From Kiloniella sp. EL199 (GTDB lineage Bacteria > Pseudomonadota > Alphaproteobacteria > Kiloniellales > Kiloniellaceae), in the NCBI RefSeq assembly GCF_900313065.1, contig NZ_OMPU01000006.1, positions 92,006-156,005 of the forward strand: 64,000 bases of DNA, in the 5' to 3' direction. Shown here piece after piece: positions 1 through 8,259 of the stretch. A model generated the notes under the pieces. It was not told where the DNA came from, did no database searches, and saw only the letters and a list, made by a program, of their open reading frames with translations. Every line of letters starts with the position of its first letter. Within the stretch, counting starts at the first letter, position 1. The position numbers were made by a program, and so were the translations under genes.

Positions 1-1
1 C

Positions 2-148
2 AAGCTATTTCGTTGTATTATAAAGTGTTTTCAGAGGAAATCTGTTGAAAACTGTATTCGGGATTTGCCGGCATCTGTTCGTAAAGACATTGGGTTGCCG
101 ACAGATCCGGATCCTCCAAGGCGGCCTTTTCCGTATGATCATTTTTGA
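2..148 (+). CDS. C-terminal part of a DUF1127-like small protein (cut by window edge)
   Basis: An open frame runs in from the left edge and stops at a TGA ending at 148, giving about 48 residues. Its middle reads IRDLPASVRKDIGLP, which resembles the conserved end of the DUF1127 (YjiS-like) family, where a leucine, a few residues and KDIGL are typical. A proline-rich tail follows (PTDPDPPRRPFP), which is not typical. DUF1127 proteins are short, basic proteins common in Alphaproteobacteria; some affect RNA turnover or phosphate and carbon metabolism, but nothing here says which. The start is outside the window. Confidence 0.5.
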   Translation, partial: KLFRCIIKCFQRKSVENCIRDLPASVRKDIGLPTDPDPPRRPFPYDHF

Positions 149-598
149 GTTATATGATCATCGCAGGGAAGAGGCCATCGTAGGATGTCGGGAGTTCTGA
201 AATTGCGGAAATCGGGTTGAATTTACAACCTGACTTCCGTGGTTTTGTTCTTTGTAAAGATGAGTGCCTTAATATTAAATAATAAGAAATAATATTACAA
301 ACAATTCGCTGTATATGATGATATTAGATGGGAAATATCGTTAAATTTAATAGGTTTATACTGATTTCAGGCATGTGCATTAAACTTAGTTCTGCTATTT
401 TGCAGATCTTGGATGCGAAATTGTACGTTTATCTGCAAATAAGCAGATGTCATTATCCTGCTGAAGTAACACGAAGTTGTAATTGGGAATCTTAAATAAT
501 ATTTGTTATCAATCATTTAATTCGATGTTTTAAGGAGATTGAAAGCTATTGTTTTAGGCTTGTTCTTTAAAATATTGTCTGATGGATAAATAATTTAA
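149..598. other. AT-rich intergenic region before the first MerR gene
   Basis: No convincing coding frame is seen in this 450-base stretch. It holds two copies of the self-complementary ATGATCAT (one at the end of the upstream gene, one just after it) and an inverted repeat ATCTGC-N6-GCAGAT at 431-448, with a further GCAGAT at 402-407. These could be regulatory, but no named site was recognised. Confidence 0.5.
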
Positions 599-614
599 TT
601 GACCTTTACGTAAG
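599..614 (+). promoter_or_regulatory. LiuR-type dyad operator overlapping a -35 box
   Basis: The 16 bases TTGACCTTTACGTAAG match, at 14 of 16 positions, the dyad before the second MerR gene (21508-21523 read on the minus strand, TTGACGTTTACGTAAA). The shared core follows TTnACGTnnACGTnAA symmetry, the kind of site described for MerR-family LiuR. Its first six bases make a good -35 (TTGACC). Seventeen bases later lies AAAAAT, a weak -10, and the ATG at 633 follows within six bases. The operator therefore sits in the -35/spacer region, as is classic for MerR regulators. Found by eye; not tested. Confidence 0.6.
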
Positions 615-632
615 ATGTTACAAAAATAAAGT

Positions 633-1043
633 ATGAATGGACAGGGATTGTATAGCATCACAGAACTTACACATGAGTTTGGGATTACAACCCGAACCTT
701 GAGGTTTTATGAGGGCGAAAAGTTACTCAACCCACATCGGGAAGGCCGTAAGAGGCTGTACTCTTCGCGTGATCGTGCGAGATTGATTTTGATCTTGCGA
801 GGAAAGCGCTTGGGGTTCTCTTTGGCCGAGATCCGCGAAATCATCGAGATGTATGATTTGGAGCCGGGGGAGAGTGGTCAAATTCAACGTTTGCTCGAAT
901 GTATTGCTAAACATCGTTCCAAGCTTGTTGAAAAAAGAGAGGATATTGATGAAATTCTCTCTGAAATGGCGCGGGTAACAGCAGTGGCATCACAACGTTT
1001 GGATGAAATAAAAAATAACACTGTTCAAACTGATGAAATATGA
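633..1043 (+). CDS. MerR-family regulator, LiuR-like paralogue 1
   Basis: This 136-residue protein has the MerR winged-helix DNA-binding domain at about residues 6-75 (YSITELTHEFGITTRTLRFY, then KRLYSSRDRARL) and a C-terminal coiled-coil stretch at about 85-125 for dimerisation. No cysteine cluster typical of metal-sensing MerR proteins is seen. It is strongly similar to the second MerR protein (21105-21488), sharing LILRGKRLGFSLAE and REIIEMYD. LiuR-type members control branched-chain amino acid and fatty-acid catabolism. It lies upstream of, and in line with, an importer/acyl-CoA ligase operon, so it probably controls that operon and itself through the dyad at 599-614. There is no clear Shine-Dalgarno sequence; the predicted transcript start falls at the ATG, so translation may be leaderless. 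Confidence 0.85.
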   Translation: MNGQGLYSITELTHEFGITTRTLRFYEGEKLLNPHREGRKRLYSSRDRARLILILRGKRLGFSLAEIREIIEMYDLEPGESGQIQRLLECIAKHRSKLVEKREDIDEILSEMARVTAVASQRLDEIKNNTVQTDEI

Positions 1044-1156
1044 TCTTTTGATCAACTAGTGGTGTGCAACAAATCTACATTCAGTAGTTTGGGTAATAAA
1101 GTTGCTGAATACCAACGGGATAGTGGCAAAATTTGTCGCGGACAGGGAGAAGTTGT

Positions 1157-1978
1157 TTGGTTCAATCGGGCGACATGTTGCTCGAGGCGAAAGGTGTTAA
1201 CCTTCGCTTCGGCGGAATAAGAGCCTTAACGGATGTGAGTTTTTCCGTTCGTAAGGGGGAAGTTTTCTCTATCATCGGTCCCAACGGGGCTGGTAAAACC
1301 TCTATGCTTAATTGTATTTCCGGTCGGTACAAACCGCAGGAAGGCGAGATTGTTTATAATGGCAAAAGTCTGATTGGACGATCAATTAATGATCGTGCTG
1401 CTATGGGGATTGGGAGAACCTTTCAGAACCTGGCCCTATTTAGCCATATGTCCGTTCTGGACAATATTATGGTGGGGCGTCATCACCTGCTGAAAAACAA
1501 CTTCTTTACCGGGATGCTCTATTGGATTGGCGGCGCACGAAAAGAAGAGTTGAAACACCGACGCGACGTTGAAGACATTATTGATTTTCTGGAAATTCAA
1601 CATGTTCGAAATGAGCCTGCGGGTACTTTATCCTATGGTTTGCGTAAACGTGTTGAGCTCGCCCGGGCAATTGCAATTAATCCGGATCTTATTTTGCTCG
1701 ATGAACCAATGGCGGGCATGAACCTTGAAGAAAAAGAGGATATGGCGCGCTATATTCTTGATCTCAATGAAGAATTGGGTGTGACGGTTGTAATGATTGA
1801 ACATGACATGGGGGTTGTCATGGACATTTCAAACCGGGTCATGGTTTTGGATTTTGGTAAAAAAATCGCAGAGGGCTTGCCGGATGAAGTCATGGAAAAC
1901 GAACACGTTAAGCATGCTTATCTTGGGGAAGAGGACGATCTCCTTCACGATGAAGAAGCAGAGGCGGTTGCGCTATGA
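1157..1978 (+). CDS. livG: Branched-chain-type ABC importer ATPase, LivG-like
   Basis: The protein is a LivG-type ATP-binding subunit of about 273 residues. Walker A reads GPNGAGKTS, the signature is LSYGLRKRVELARA and Walker B is LILLDEPMAG; a LivG-style C-terminal extension follows. It would energise uptake through the LivH- and LivM-like permeases downstream. Start choice: the frame opens at a TTG at 1133, but AGGGAGA at 1144-1150 is spaced well for a TTG at 1157, and the first ATG is at 1175 with a poor ribosome site. I favour 1157; 1175 is possible. The stop overlaps the next start by four bases (ATGA), indicating translational coupling. Confidence 0.88.
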   Translation: MVQSGDMLLEAKGVNLRFGGIRALTDVSFSVRKGEVFSIIGPNGAGKTSMLNCISGRYKPQEGEIVYNGKSLIGRSINDRAAMGIGRTFQNLALFSHMSVLDNIMVGRHHLLKNNFFTGMLYWIGGARKEELKHRRDVEDIIDFLEIQHVRNEPAGTLSYGLRKRVELARAIAINPDLILLDEPMAGMNLEEKEDMARYILDLNEELGVTVVMIEHDMGVVMDISNRVMVLDFGKKIAEGLPDEVMENEHVKHAYLGEEDDLLHDEEAEAVAL

Positions 1979-4008
1979 GTGAGACTGATAAAAAGCCAAA
2001 TCTAAGCGTAGTTAAAAATGCTCATGTCATTTCCGGGGATGATATTGCTTGGAAAAAGAAGGCTGGGGATCAGGTCGATCTTGAGCTTTATGATACACTG
2101 CCCAAAATTCTCGCCTATAATGCAACGCATTTTCCAGATGTGGTCGCACAACGGGAAAAAGAGTTCGGGATCTGGAACCGCTTTACCTGGAAAGATTTTA
2201 ACGACCATGTTGGCCGGATGGCACTTGGCATGAGTGAATTGGGAGTTGGCCAAGGCGATACTGTTGTCTTGATTGGTGATAACAGGGTCGAATGGGTTTG
2301 GGGTGAAGTGGCTGCACATGCCTGTCGTGCAATGAGCATGGGTATCTATCGGGATGCACTGGAAGACGAAATTGCATATCTGACCGATTATACGGAACCA
2401 AAAATTGTCATCGCAGAAGATGAGGAACAGGTTGATAAATTTCTTAATCTGGAAGACCGCATTCCCTCTATCAAACACATTGTTTACACCGATCCGAGGG
2501 GAATGCGTAAATACGACGATCCTCGATTGCTGTCTCTGGAAGAGTTAGAGAAGATTGGTCAGGATGTCCTGGATAAAAATACTGACGCCTACGATCTTTT
2601 GATTAGCGCAACAGATACCGATGATGTTGCTGTTTTGTGCACAACATCCGGCACCACATCCAATCCAAAGCTTTCCATGTGGCCGCACCGCGCATTTCTT
2701 GGTCATGCGGAATCGTATCTTCGGGCGGACCCGAAGACAGCTGATGATGAATATCTTGCCGTTCTTCCTCTGAGCTGGGTGATGGAGCAGATGTATTCCG
2801 TGGCCTGGAACTTAATTTCAAGAATGAAGGTCAACTTCCCAGAAGAACAGTCGACTGTTATGGCTGATTTGCGAGAGGTAGGTCCAAGTTTTGTCCTTTT
2901 AGCCCCCAGAGTCTGGGAGACAATTGCCGCGGATGTCAGAGCTCGAATGATGGACTCAAGCCCCTGGAAACAAAAGATGTATGATTGGGGGGCTAAAAAA
3001 GCATTAGATGCGCTGGAAAAGGGGCAAGAATCTTCTGCTGCCGAATGGTTGTTGATGCGTGCTCTTCGTGACCGTCTGGGCTTTAAAAATCTTAAATCCG
3101 CCGCCACTGGTGGCGCGGCTATGGGGCCGGACACTTTTAAATTTTTCCTCTCTATGGGTATTCCATTGCGCCAACTCTATGGCCAAACTGAAGCACTGGG
3201 GGCACATACTATTCACAAAGCTGATGACGTCAATCATGAAACAGTTGGTTCACCGATGCCAGGTGTCGAACTTAGAATTGATAACCCCGATAAAGAAGGC
3301 CTTGGTGAGATTGTTGTTAACCACGGCAATATGATGCGTGGTTATTATAAAAATGAGGAAGCCAGCAAAGAAACTTTTGGAAACGATGGTTGGTTCCTGA
3401 CCGGGGATGCGGGGTATTTTAATGATGACGGGCATTTGGTTGTTATTGACCGTATCAAGGACTTGGCAAGCACGACTTCTGGTGTGAAGTTTTCCCCGCA
3501 ATATATTGAAAACAAATTGAAATTTTCGACTTACGTTGCGGAAGCCGTTATTTTAGGTGCAGATAAACCATATCTGACTGCAATGATATGTATCCGCTAT
3601 CCTATCGTATCCAAGTGGGCGGAAAAACGTCGTCTGCGTTTCACGACCTATACTGATTTATCTGCACAGCCTGCTGTTTATGAACAGATCCGAAGCGAAG
3701 TTGAAATGGTCAATGCGACCTTGCCACCAGCGCAGCAGATCAAGAAATTTTTGTTGTTGTACAAAGAACTGGATGCCGATGATGGGGAGCTAACAAGAAC
3801 ACGAAAGGTACGCAGAGGTGTGATTGCGGATAAATACGGGGATATTATTGACCGTCTTTATTCTAATGATGATCATGTTGATATTGATACCGTGATTCAT
3901 TTTCAGGATGGCTCAAAACAACGAATTGTTACCACGCTTAATATTGAAAACCTAGGGTCTGATGGCGCAAGTCCTCGCCCGGAAAAACAGCTGGCTGGGG
4001 GGCGTTAA
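1975..4008 (+). CDS. AMP-binding long-chain-type acyl-CoA ligase
   Basis: This 677-residue protein belongs to the ANL adenylating superfamily and most resembles long-chain fatty acyl-CoA synthetases (FadD15-like). Visible motifs are the phosphate-binding loop LCTTSGTTSNPK (about residues 220-230, a variant of TSGTTGxPK), QLYGQTEALG, WFLTGDAGYF, the hinge DRIKDL and a late TRTRKVRRG region. It would form an acyl-AMP and then an acyl-CoA from a carboxylic acid. It lies inside a liv-type importer operon, overlapping the ATPase gene by four bases and ending one base before the LivH-like start. This suggests the importer brings in a carboxylic acid that is trapped as its CoA ester. The actual substrate is not known. 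Confidence 0.82.
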   Translation: MSETDKKPNLSVVKNAHVISGDDIAWKKKAGDQVDLELYDTLPKILAYNATHFPDVVAQREKEFGIWNRFTWKDFNDHVGRMALGMSELGVGQGDTVVLIGDNRVEWVWGEVAAHACRAMSMGIYRDALEDEIAYLTDYTEPKIVIAEDEEQVDKFLNLEDRIPSIKHIVYTDPRGMRKYDDPRLLSLEELEKIGQDVLDKNTDAYDLLISATDTDDVAVLCTTSGTTSNPKLSMWPHRAFLGHAESYLRADPKTADDEYLAVLPLSWVMEQMYSVAWNLISRMKVNFPEEQSTVMADLREVGPSFVLLAPRVWETIAADVRARMMDSSPWKQKMYDWGAKKALDALEKGQESSAAEWLLMRALRDRLGFKNLKSAATGGAAMGPDTFKFFLSMGIPLRQLYGQTEALGAHTIHKADDVNHETVGSPMPGVELRIDNPDKEGLGEIVVNHGNMMRGYYKNEEASKETFGNDGWFLTGDAGYFNDDGHLVVIDRIKDLASTTSGVKFSPQYIENKLKFSTYVAEAVILGADKPYLTAMICIRYPIVSKWAEKRRLRFTTYTDLSAQPAVYEQIRSEVEMVNATLPPAQQIKKFLLLYKELDADDGELTRTRKVRRGVIADKYGDIIDRLYSNDDHVDIDTVIHFQDGSKQRIVTTLNIENLGSDGASPRPEKQLAGGR

Positions 4009-4009
4009 G

Positions 4010-4903
4010 ATGAACTGGGATCTTTTGTTCCAACTCATGGTCAATGGCATCATTGTTGGTTTGCTTTATGGTGTTGTCGCCATGTGTTTTGTGTTGATTT
4101 ATAAATCTACACAGGTTGTAAATTTTGCTCAGGGTGAGTTTCTTGTTCTAGGGGCATGGGTGTGCTGGTTTTTTGTCATGAAATGGCAATTGCCCTTTGT
4201 TCTCGCCTTTATCTTCGCCATGGCCTTTATGACGATCTTTGGCATTCTGGTTCAAATGGTTATTCTCAGACCATTGATTGGTGAACCTATTATTTCAGTG
4301 ATAATGGTGACCATTGGGCTCTCGATCTTTATGCAAGCTCTAATGAATTGGGTTTTTGGTAATTCAGCTGAGAGATTTCCATCAGTTTTCGGTGATGAAA
4401 CAATATCTATTGGGGGATTACAGGTCGAAACGGCTTATTTGATGTCTCTGGTACTTTCTTTGGTCGTGATGGGGCTTTTCTATTACTTCTTCAAATTTTC
4501 CCGCTATGGCCTGGCAATGCGTGCGACTGCCTTTAATCAACAGGTGGCGCAGTCTCTTGGGATTTCAGTTAAGCAAGTTTTTGCAATGGCTTGGGCTATT
4601 TCTGCGCTGGTGTCTTGTATTGCAGGTGTTGTTCTGGGGCTTGTGAATGCTGTTTCTAACTCGTTGGCGATTATCGGGATTAAAGTTTTTCCTGCTGTTA
4701 TTGTTGGTGGACTTGATTCAATCGTGGGTGCCGTCATCGGTGGTGTCATTATCGGTCTTCTGGAAAATCTGGCGGAATTCTTTGATGGTCAGTTCTTCCA
4801 CATTGGCAACATGTATACTGTTGCACCATTTTATGTGCTGATCATTATTCTGATGATAAGACCCTATGGTCTTTTCGGCACCAAAGATATTGAACGCATC
4901 TAA
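4010..4903 (+). CDS. livH: Branched-chain-type ABC permease, LivH-like
   Basis: A very hydrophobic protein of about 297 residues with roughly eight membrane segments, starting MNWDLLFQLMVNGIIVG. Family marks include NFAQGEFLVLGA, RATAFNQQVAQSLGI and a conserved glycine-rich block (AVIVGGLDSIVGAVIGG) near the C-terminus. It would form one half of the inner-membrane channel with the LivM-like protein. The frame opens at 3962, but that would overlap the ligase gene; the ATG at 4010 comes just after the ligase stop, has a G-rich ribosome site upstream, and gives the usual family N-terminus. Confidence 0.9.
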   Translation: MNWDLLFQLMVNGIIVGLLYGVVAMCFVLIYKSTQVVNFAQGEFLVLGAWVCWFFVMKWQLPFVLAFIFAMAFMTIFGILVQMVILRPLIGEPIISVIMVTIGLSIFMQALMNWVFGNSAERFPSVFGDETISIGGLQVETAYLMSLVLSLVVMGLFYYFFKFSRYGLAMRATAFNQQVAQSLGISVKQVFAMAWAISALVSCIAGVVLGLVNAVSNSLAIIGIKVFPAVIVGGLDSIVGAVIGGVIIGLLENLAEFFDGQFFHIGNMYTVAPFYVLIIILMIRPYGLFGTKDIERI

Positions 4904-4922
4904 GAAAGGGAGCGGTTAAGTT

Positions 4923-5987
4923 ATGTCACATGTTCCTCATCCGCGCCCTTGTGGTGATTTCAGAACCAGCTATAGCGCAGACACATCGTTGTTTCGCACG
5001 AAAGTAGAAGGCTGGACCATATATTTAGGTATTTTTGCGCTGTTATTTACACCCTTGGTTTTTGATGATTTTTATATCAGTCAGATGATTTTGATCGGGA
5101 TTTATGCAATTGCAGCGCTTGGCTTGAATGTTCTGGTTGGCTTCACAGGACAAATCTCCCTTGGCCATTCTGCCTTTTTCGGCTTTGGTGCCTTTGCATC
5201 CGCCTGGTTAAATAATACGACTGGCATACCTGTCTTTATTTGCATCCCACTTGCAGGTTTGATGACCACAGCGATCGGTATGATATTTGGTATTCCTGCA
5301 GCACGTCTCAAGGGGCTTTATCTTGCAATTGCTACGCTGGCATCCCAGTTTATTTTGCAAGATTTCTTTGCTCGTGCTGACTGGTTTTCCGGCGGGGCTT
5401 ACGGATCTGCAGCAGAAGTTGTGAACTTTTTCGGTATCGATCTGGATACTGATCAGAAGTATTTTTATCTCGTTCTGTTTTGGGTTGTTGTTTCGTTTCT
5501 CGCGGTAAGTAACTTGCGTCGTTCCAGAGATGGACGGGCATTGGTTGCTGTTCGTGATCATTATCTTTCCGCTGAAATTATGGGTATCAACCTAACCCGA
5601 TACAGGATTATGTCTTTTGGTGTTTCAAGCTTCTTTGCTGGTCTTGGTGGTGCTCTCTATGCGCACTATCTGCAATATGTTTCTGTCGAAGGTTTCACAA
5701 TACTACTATCCATTCAATTCTTGGCAATGATCATCATTGGAGGTCTTGGATCCGTTTCAGGCTCTTTGCTTGGGGCAATCTTCATTTTGCTGCTACCCCA
5801 GTTCATGGAAGAGGTTGCGAGTGGAGCTGCCGTGATTTTTGAAGGTATTGAGCAAAGTAAAGCTTACATCAAAGAAATGTCCGTTGGCGCTGTGATTATT
5901 CTGTTTCTTATCTTTGAACCAGAAGGACTTATTCATCGTTGGCGTCTTATCCGGGCGAGCTGGAAACTTTATCCATTCTCTCATTAA
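4923..5987 (+). CDS. livM: Branched-chain-type ABC permease, LivM-like
   Basis: The protein has 354 residues, a hydrophilic N-terminal stretch of about 35 and then about ten membrane segments. Typical LivM features are LGLNVLVGFTGQISLGHSAFFGFGAF, PAARLKGLYLAIATLA and the late IIGGLGSVSGSLLGA loop (the first quoted here as overlapping shorter motifs in the family). It would pair with the LivH-like permease. AAAGGGAG lies a suitable distance before the ATG. It ends about 70 bases before the binding-protein gene, in the same operon. Confidence 0.9.
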   Translation: MSHVPHPRPCGDFRTSYSADTSLFRTKVEGWTIYLGIFALLFTPLVFDDFYISQMILIGIYAIAALGLNVLVGFTGQISLGHSAFFGFGAFASAWLNNTTGIPVFICIPLAGLMTTAIGMIFGIPAARLKGLYLAIATLASQFILQDFFARADWFSGGAYGSAAEVVNFFGIDLDTDQKYFYLVLFWVVVSFLAVSNLRRSRDGRALVAVRDHYLSAEIMGINLTRYRIMSFGVSSFFAGLGGALYAHYLQYVSVEGFTILLSIQFLAMIIIGGLGSVSGSLLGAIFILLLPQFMEEVASGAAVIFEGIEQSKAYIKEMSVGAVIILFLIFEPEGLIHRWRLIRASWKLYPFSH

Positions 5988-6057
5988 GGGAGAGCAGTCC
6001 ATTCCGTGGCGGCCGGAATGGAGGCATAATAATGATGCCGCTAAAAGGGAGGAAGAT

Positions 6058-7284
6058 ATGAAGCAGCGTATTCTCGCAGCAACACTTGCCCTGGCGGCAG
6101 CTAGTAGCCCGGCCTTGGCAGAAGATTCTGTATTTGTTGGCCATCTTGTTGATTACACAGGTCCAACATCTTTTGTTAGTAAATTCTACGGTCCTGGGGT
6201 CCGTGATGCCGTTGATTACATCAATTCGACTGGGGGAATTGATGGCACCAAGATTGAAATGGAGACAATTGATTACGCTTACAAAGTACCGCAAGCGATT
6301 GCGAACTATAAAAAGTGGAAATCAAAGGGCATGATTGCACTACAAGGCTGGGGAACTGGTGATACGGAAGCTTTGATCTCATTTGTAGCGAAAGATCAGG
6401 TTCCTGTTTGGTCTGCATCCTATTCGGGACATTTGACTGACCCAATGGGTAAGAATCCTAAAACCAAAAAACCAGCACCTTACAACTTCTTTTATGGCCC
6501 GTCTTATACGGATGCTTGCCGTGCGCTTGTACAGTGGGCTGCGGGTGACGCGAAAGAAAAAGGCATTTCTAATCCGAAATTTGTCCACACTGGAGATAAT
6601 CATCCCTATCCAAATGCGCCCAAAGAAGGCTGCGGTGAGTATGCAGCAGAATTGGGTTTAGAGGTTCTTCCTCCGGTTGTTGTTCCACTTGGTCCCGGTG
6701 ACTTTAAAGCACAATGTTTAACCATTAAAGAGTCCGGTGCGAACTACGCTTATGTTGGTAACCTTGGTGGCTCTGTGATTTCTCTTTTGAAATCCTGTAA
6801 CACTGTTGGGGCTGATGTGACCTATATGGGAAATGTTTGGGCCGGCGATTACCTGACTATTCAGGCTGCAGAAGCAAAAGATTATGTTTTCCCGACGGCA
6901 ACGCCTTTCTGGGATGCTGCCGCGGATGGGATGGCACTTGTTTATAAAATTGCGGATGAGAGTGGTTTCTCTAAAGATGCAAAACCAACACATCACTACA
7001 TTCGTGGTGTTTGCTCAGCATACTACATGAAAGAAGCGATGGAGTGGGCCAAAGCCAATGGTGGTCTGACTGGGGAAAACATTAAAAAGGGTATGTATGT
7101 GAACCAGAACTGGACGCCTAAAGGCCTTGAAGGTGTTTGTTTGCCATCCAGCTGGTCACCGGAAGATCATCGCGGAAGCACTGTTGTTTCTATCAACAAG
7201 GGTTCTTTCGAAGATGGTGCTGTAAATATTGAGCGCATTGCCGAAATGACGCTTCCACGTCGTGATGATTGGGTTGGTTACTAA
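6058..7284 (+). CDS. Periplasmic substrate-binding protein, LivK-like
   Basis: A protein of about 408 residues with a clear Sec signal peptide (MKQRILAATLALAAASSPALA) cleaved near residue 21. The mature part begins EDSVFVGHLVDYTGPTS, as in the Peripla_BP_6 / LivK family of binding proteins for branched-chain amino acids, amides and aromatic or fatty acids. It captures the ligand for the flanking permeases and ATPases. GGGAGGA lies just before the ATG at 6058; the frame is open from 5914, but the earlier part overlaps livM and lacks a signal. Because two CoA ligases are in the same operon, the ligand may be a carboxylic acid rather than leucine. That is inference. Confidence 0.87.
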   Translation: MKQRILAATLALAAASSPALAEDSVFVGHLVDYTGPTSFVSKFYGPGVRDAVDYINSTGGIDGTKIEMETIDYAYKVPQAIANYKKWKSKGMIALQGWGTGDTEALISFVAKDQVPVWSASYSGHLTDPMGKNPKTKKPAPYNFFYGPSYTDACRALVQWAAGDAKEKGISNPKFVHTGDNHPYPNAPKEGCGEYAAELGLEVLPPVVVPLGPGDFKAQCLTIKESGANYAYVGNLGGSVISLLKSCNTVGADVTYMGNVWAGDYLTIQAAEAKDYVFPTATPFWDAAADGMALVYKIADESGFSKDAKPTHHYIRGVCSAYYMKEAMEWAKANGGLTGENIKKGMYVNQNWTPKGLEGVCLPSSWSPEDHRGSTVVSINKGSFEDGAVNIERIAEMTLPRRDDWVGY

Positions 7285-7292
7285 TCATACTT

Positions 7293-7322
7293 TCTCAGGC
7301 CTGTCTTCAGGCAGGCCTGAGA
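7293..7322 (+). terminator. Perfect 11-bp hairpin after the binding-protein gene
   Basis: TCTCAGGCCTG at 7293-7303 pairs perfectly with CAGGCCTGAGA at 7312-7322 across an 8-base loop. No T-run follows, so it is more likely a stabilising or partially terminating stem that raises binding-protein mRNA over the downstream ATPase. A similar hairpin follows the other binding-protein gene in this window (47675-47698). Confidence 0.65.
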
Positions 7323-7376
7323 CACTGCATTTAATACCTGAATTTAAAATTTGGCCTTAATCTAAGGATCTCCAAT

Positions 7377-8204
7377 ATGAGTTCTGTTTCTCAACTTCAA
7401 AGTCCGACGCAGGATGGAACTATTCTTGCCGTCAATAATATCGAGGTAGTTTTTAATGACGTTATCCTCGTCCTCAGAGGTTTGAACCTTACGGCAGAGC
7501 GTGGGAAAATTACTGCTTTATTGGGAGCAAACGGTGCAGGGAAGTCAACAACACTTAAGGCAATTGCCGGTTTGTTGGGATCCGAGGACGGTGAGGTCAG
7601 TCGCGGTGATATTGTTTATAATGGTATGAATATTACCCAGATGCCACCTGAACAGCGTGTTCGAAACGGGACCTTTCTGGTGATGGAAGGTCGGGGTATT
7701 GTTCATGATATGACAGTGATAGAAAATCTTCGTCTAGGTGCTTTTACCCAACCTCAGAAAAATGTGGCTGAAGACATGGAAAAGGTTTTCAATTATTTCC
7801 CTCGCTTGAAGGAAAGAACAGGACTTGCCGGATACCTGTCTGGTGGCGAGCAGCAAATGTTGGCGATTGGTCGCGCCCTTATGGCCCGTCCGGATCTTAT
7901 CATGATGGATGAGCCTTCAATGGGGCTTTCACCACTTCTGGTTAAAGAAGTTTTTGGCATTATCAAGCGTATGAATGAAGAGCTTGGAATTAGCGTTCTG
8001 CTTGTTGAACAGAATGCTAATATGGCCCTTCGTGCCGCTGATTACGGGTATATTATGGAAAACGGTAAAATTGTGCTTGATGGAACCGCAGACGAATTGA
8101 TGAATAACGAAGACGTCAAAGAGTTTTATCTCGGCGGCGGGGGCAATGAACGCAAGTCATTTAAGAACATCAAGTCTTTTAAAAGGCGCAAGCGCTGGCT
8201 TTAG
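7377..8204 (+). CDS. livF: Branched-chain-type ABC importer ATPase, LivF-like
   Basis: This 275-residue ATP-binding subunit carries Walker A GANGAGKST, signature LSGGEQQMLAIGRAL, and Walker B LIMMDEPSMGLSP, the last being typical of LivF. It would act with the LivG-like ATPase as the second motor subunit. An AAGGA ribosome site precedes the ATG. The C-terminus ends in a basic tail (about 20 residues, rich in K and R, after FYLGGGG) that goes beyond the normal LivF end. It lies between the binding-protein hairpin and the PaaK-like gene. Confidence 0.9.
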   Translation: MSSVSQLQSPTQDGTILAVNNIEVVFNDVILVLRGLNLTAERGKITALLGANGAGKSTTLKAIAGLLGSEDGEVSRGDIVYNGMNITQMPPEQRVRNGTFLVMEGRGIVHDMTVIENLRLGAFTQPQKNVAEDMEKVFNYFPRLKERTGLAGYLSGGEQQMLAIGRALMARPDLIMMDEPSMGLSPLLVKEVFGIIKRMNEELGISVLLVEQNANMALRAADYGYIMENGKIVLDGTADELMNNEDVKEFYLGGGGNERKSFKNIKSFKRRKRWL

Positions 8205-8259
8205 AATTTTTACACTCTTCGTTATTTGATTGACCAGATTTTGAATTGGATTGTTTTTA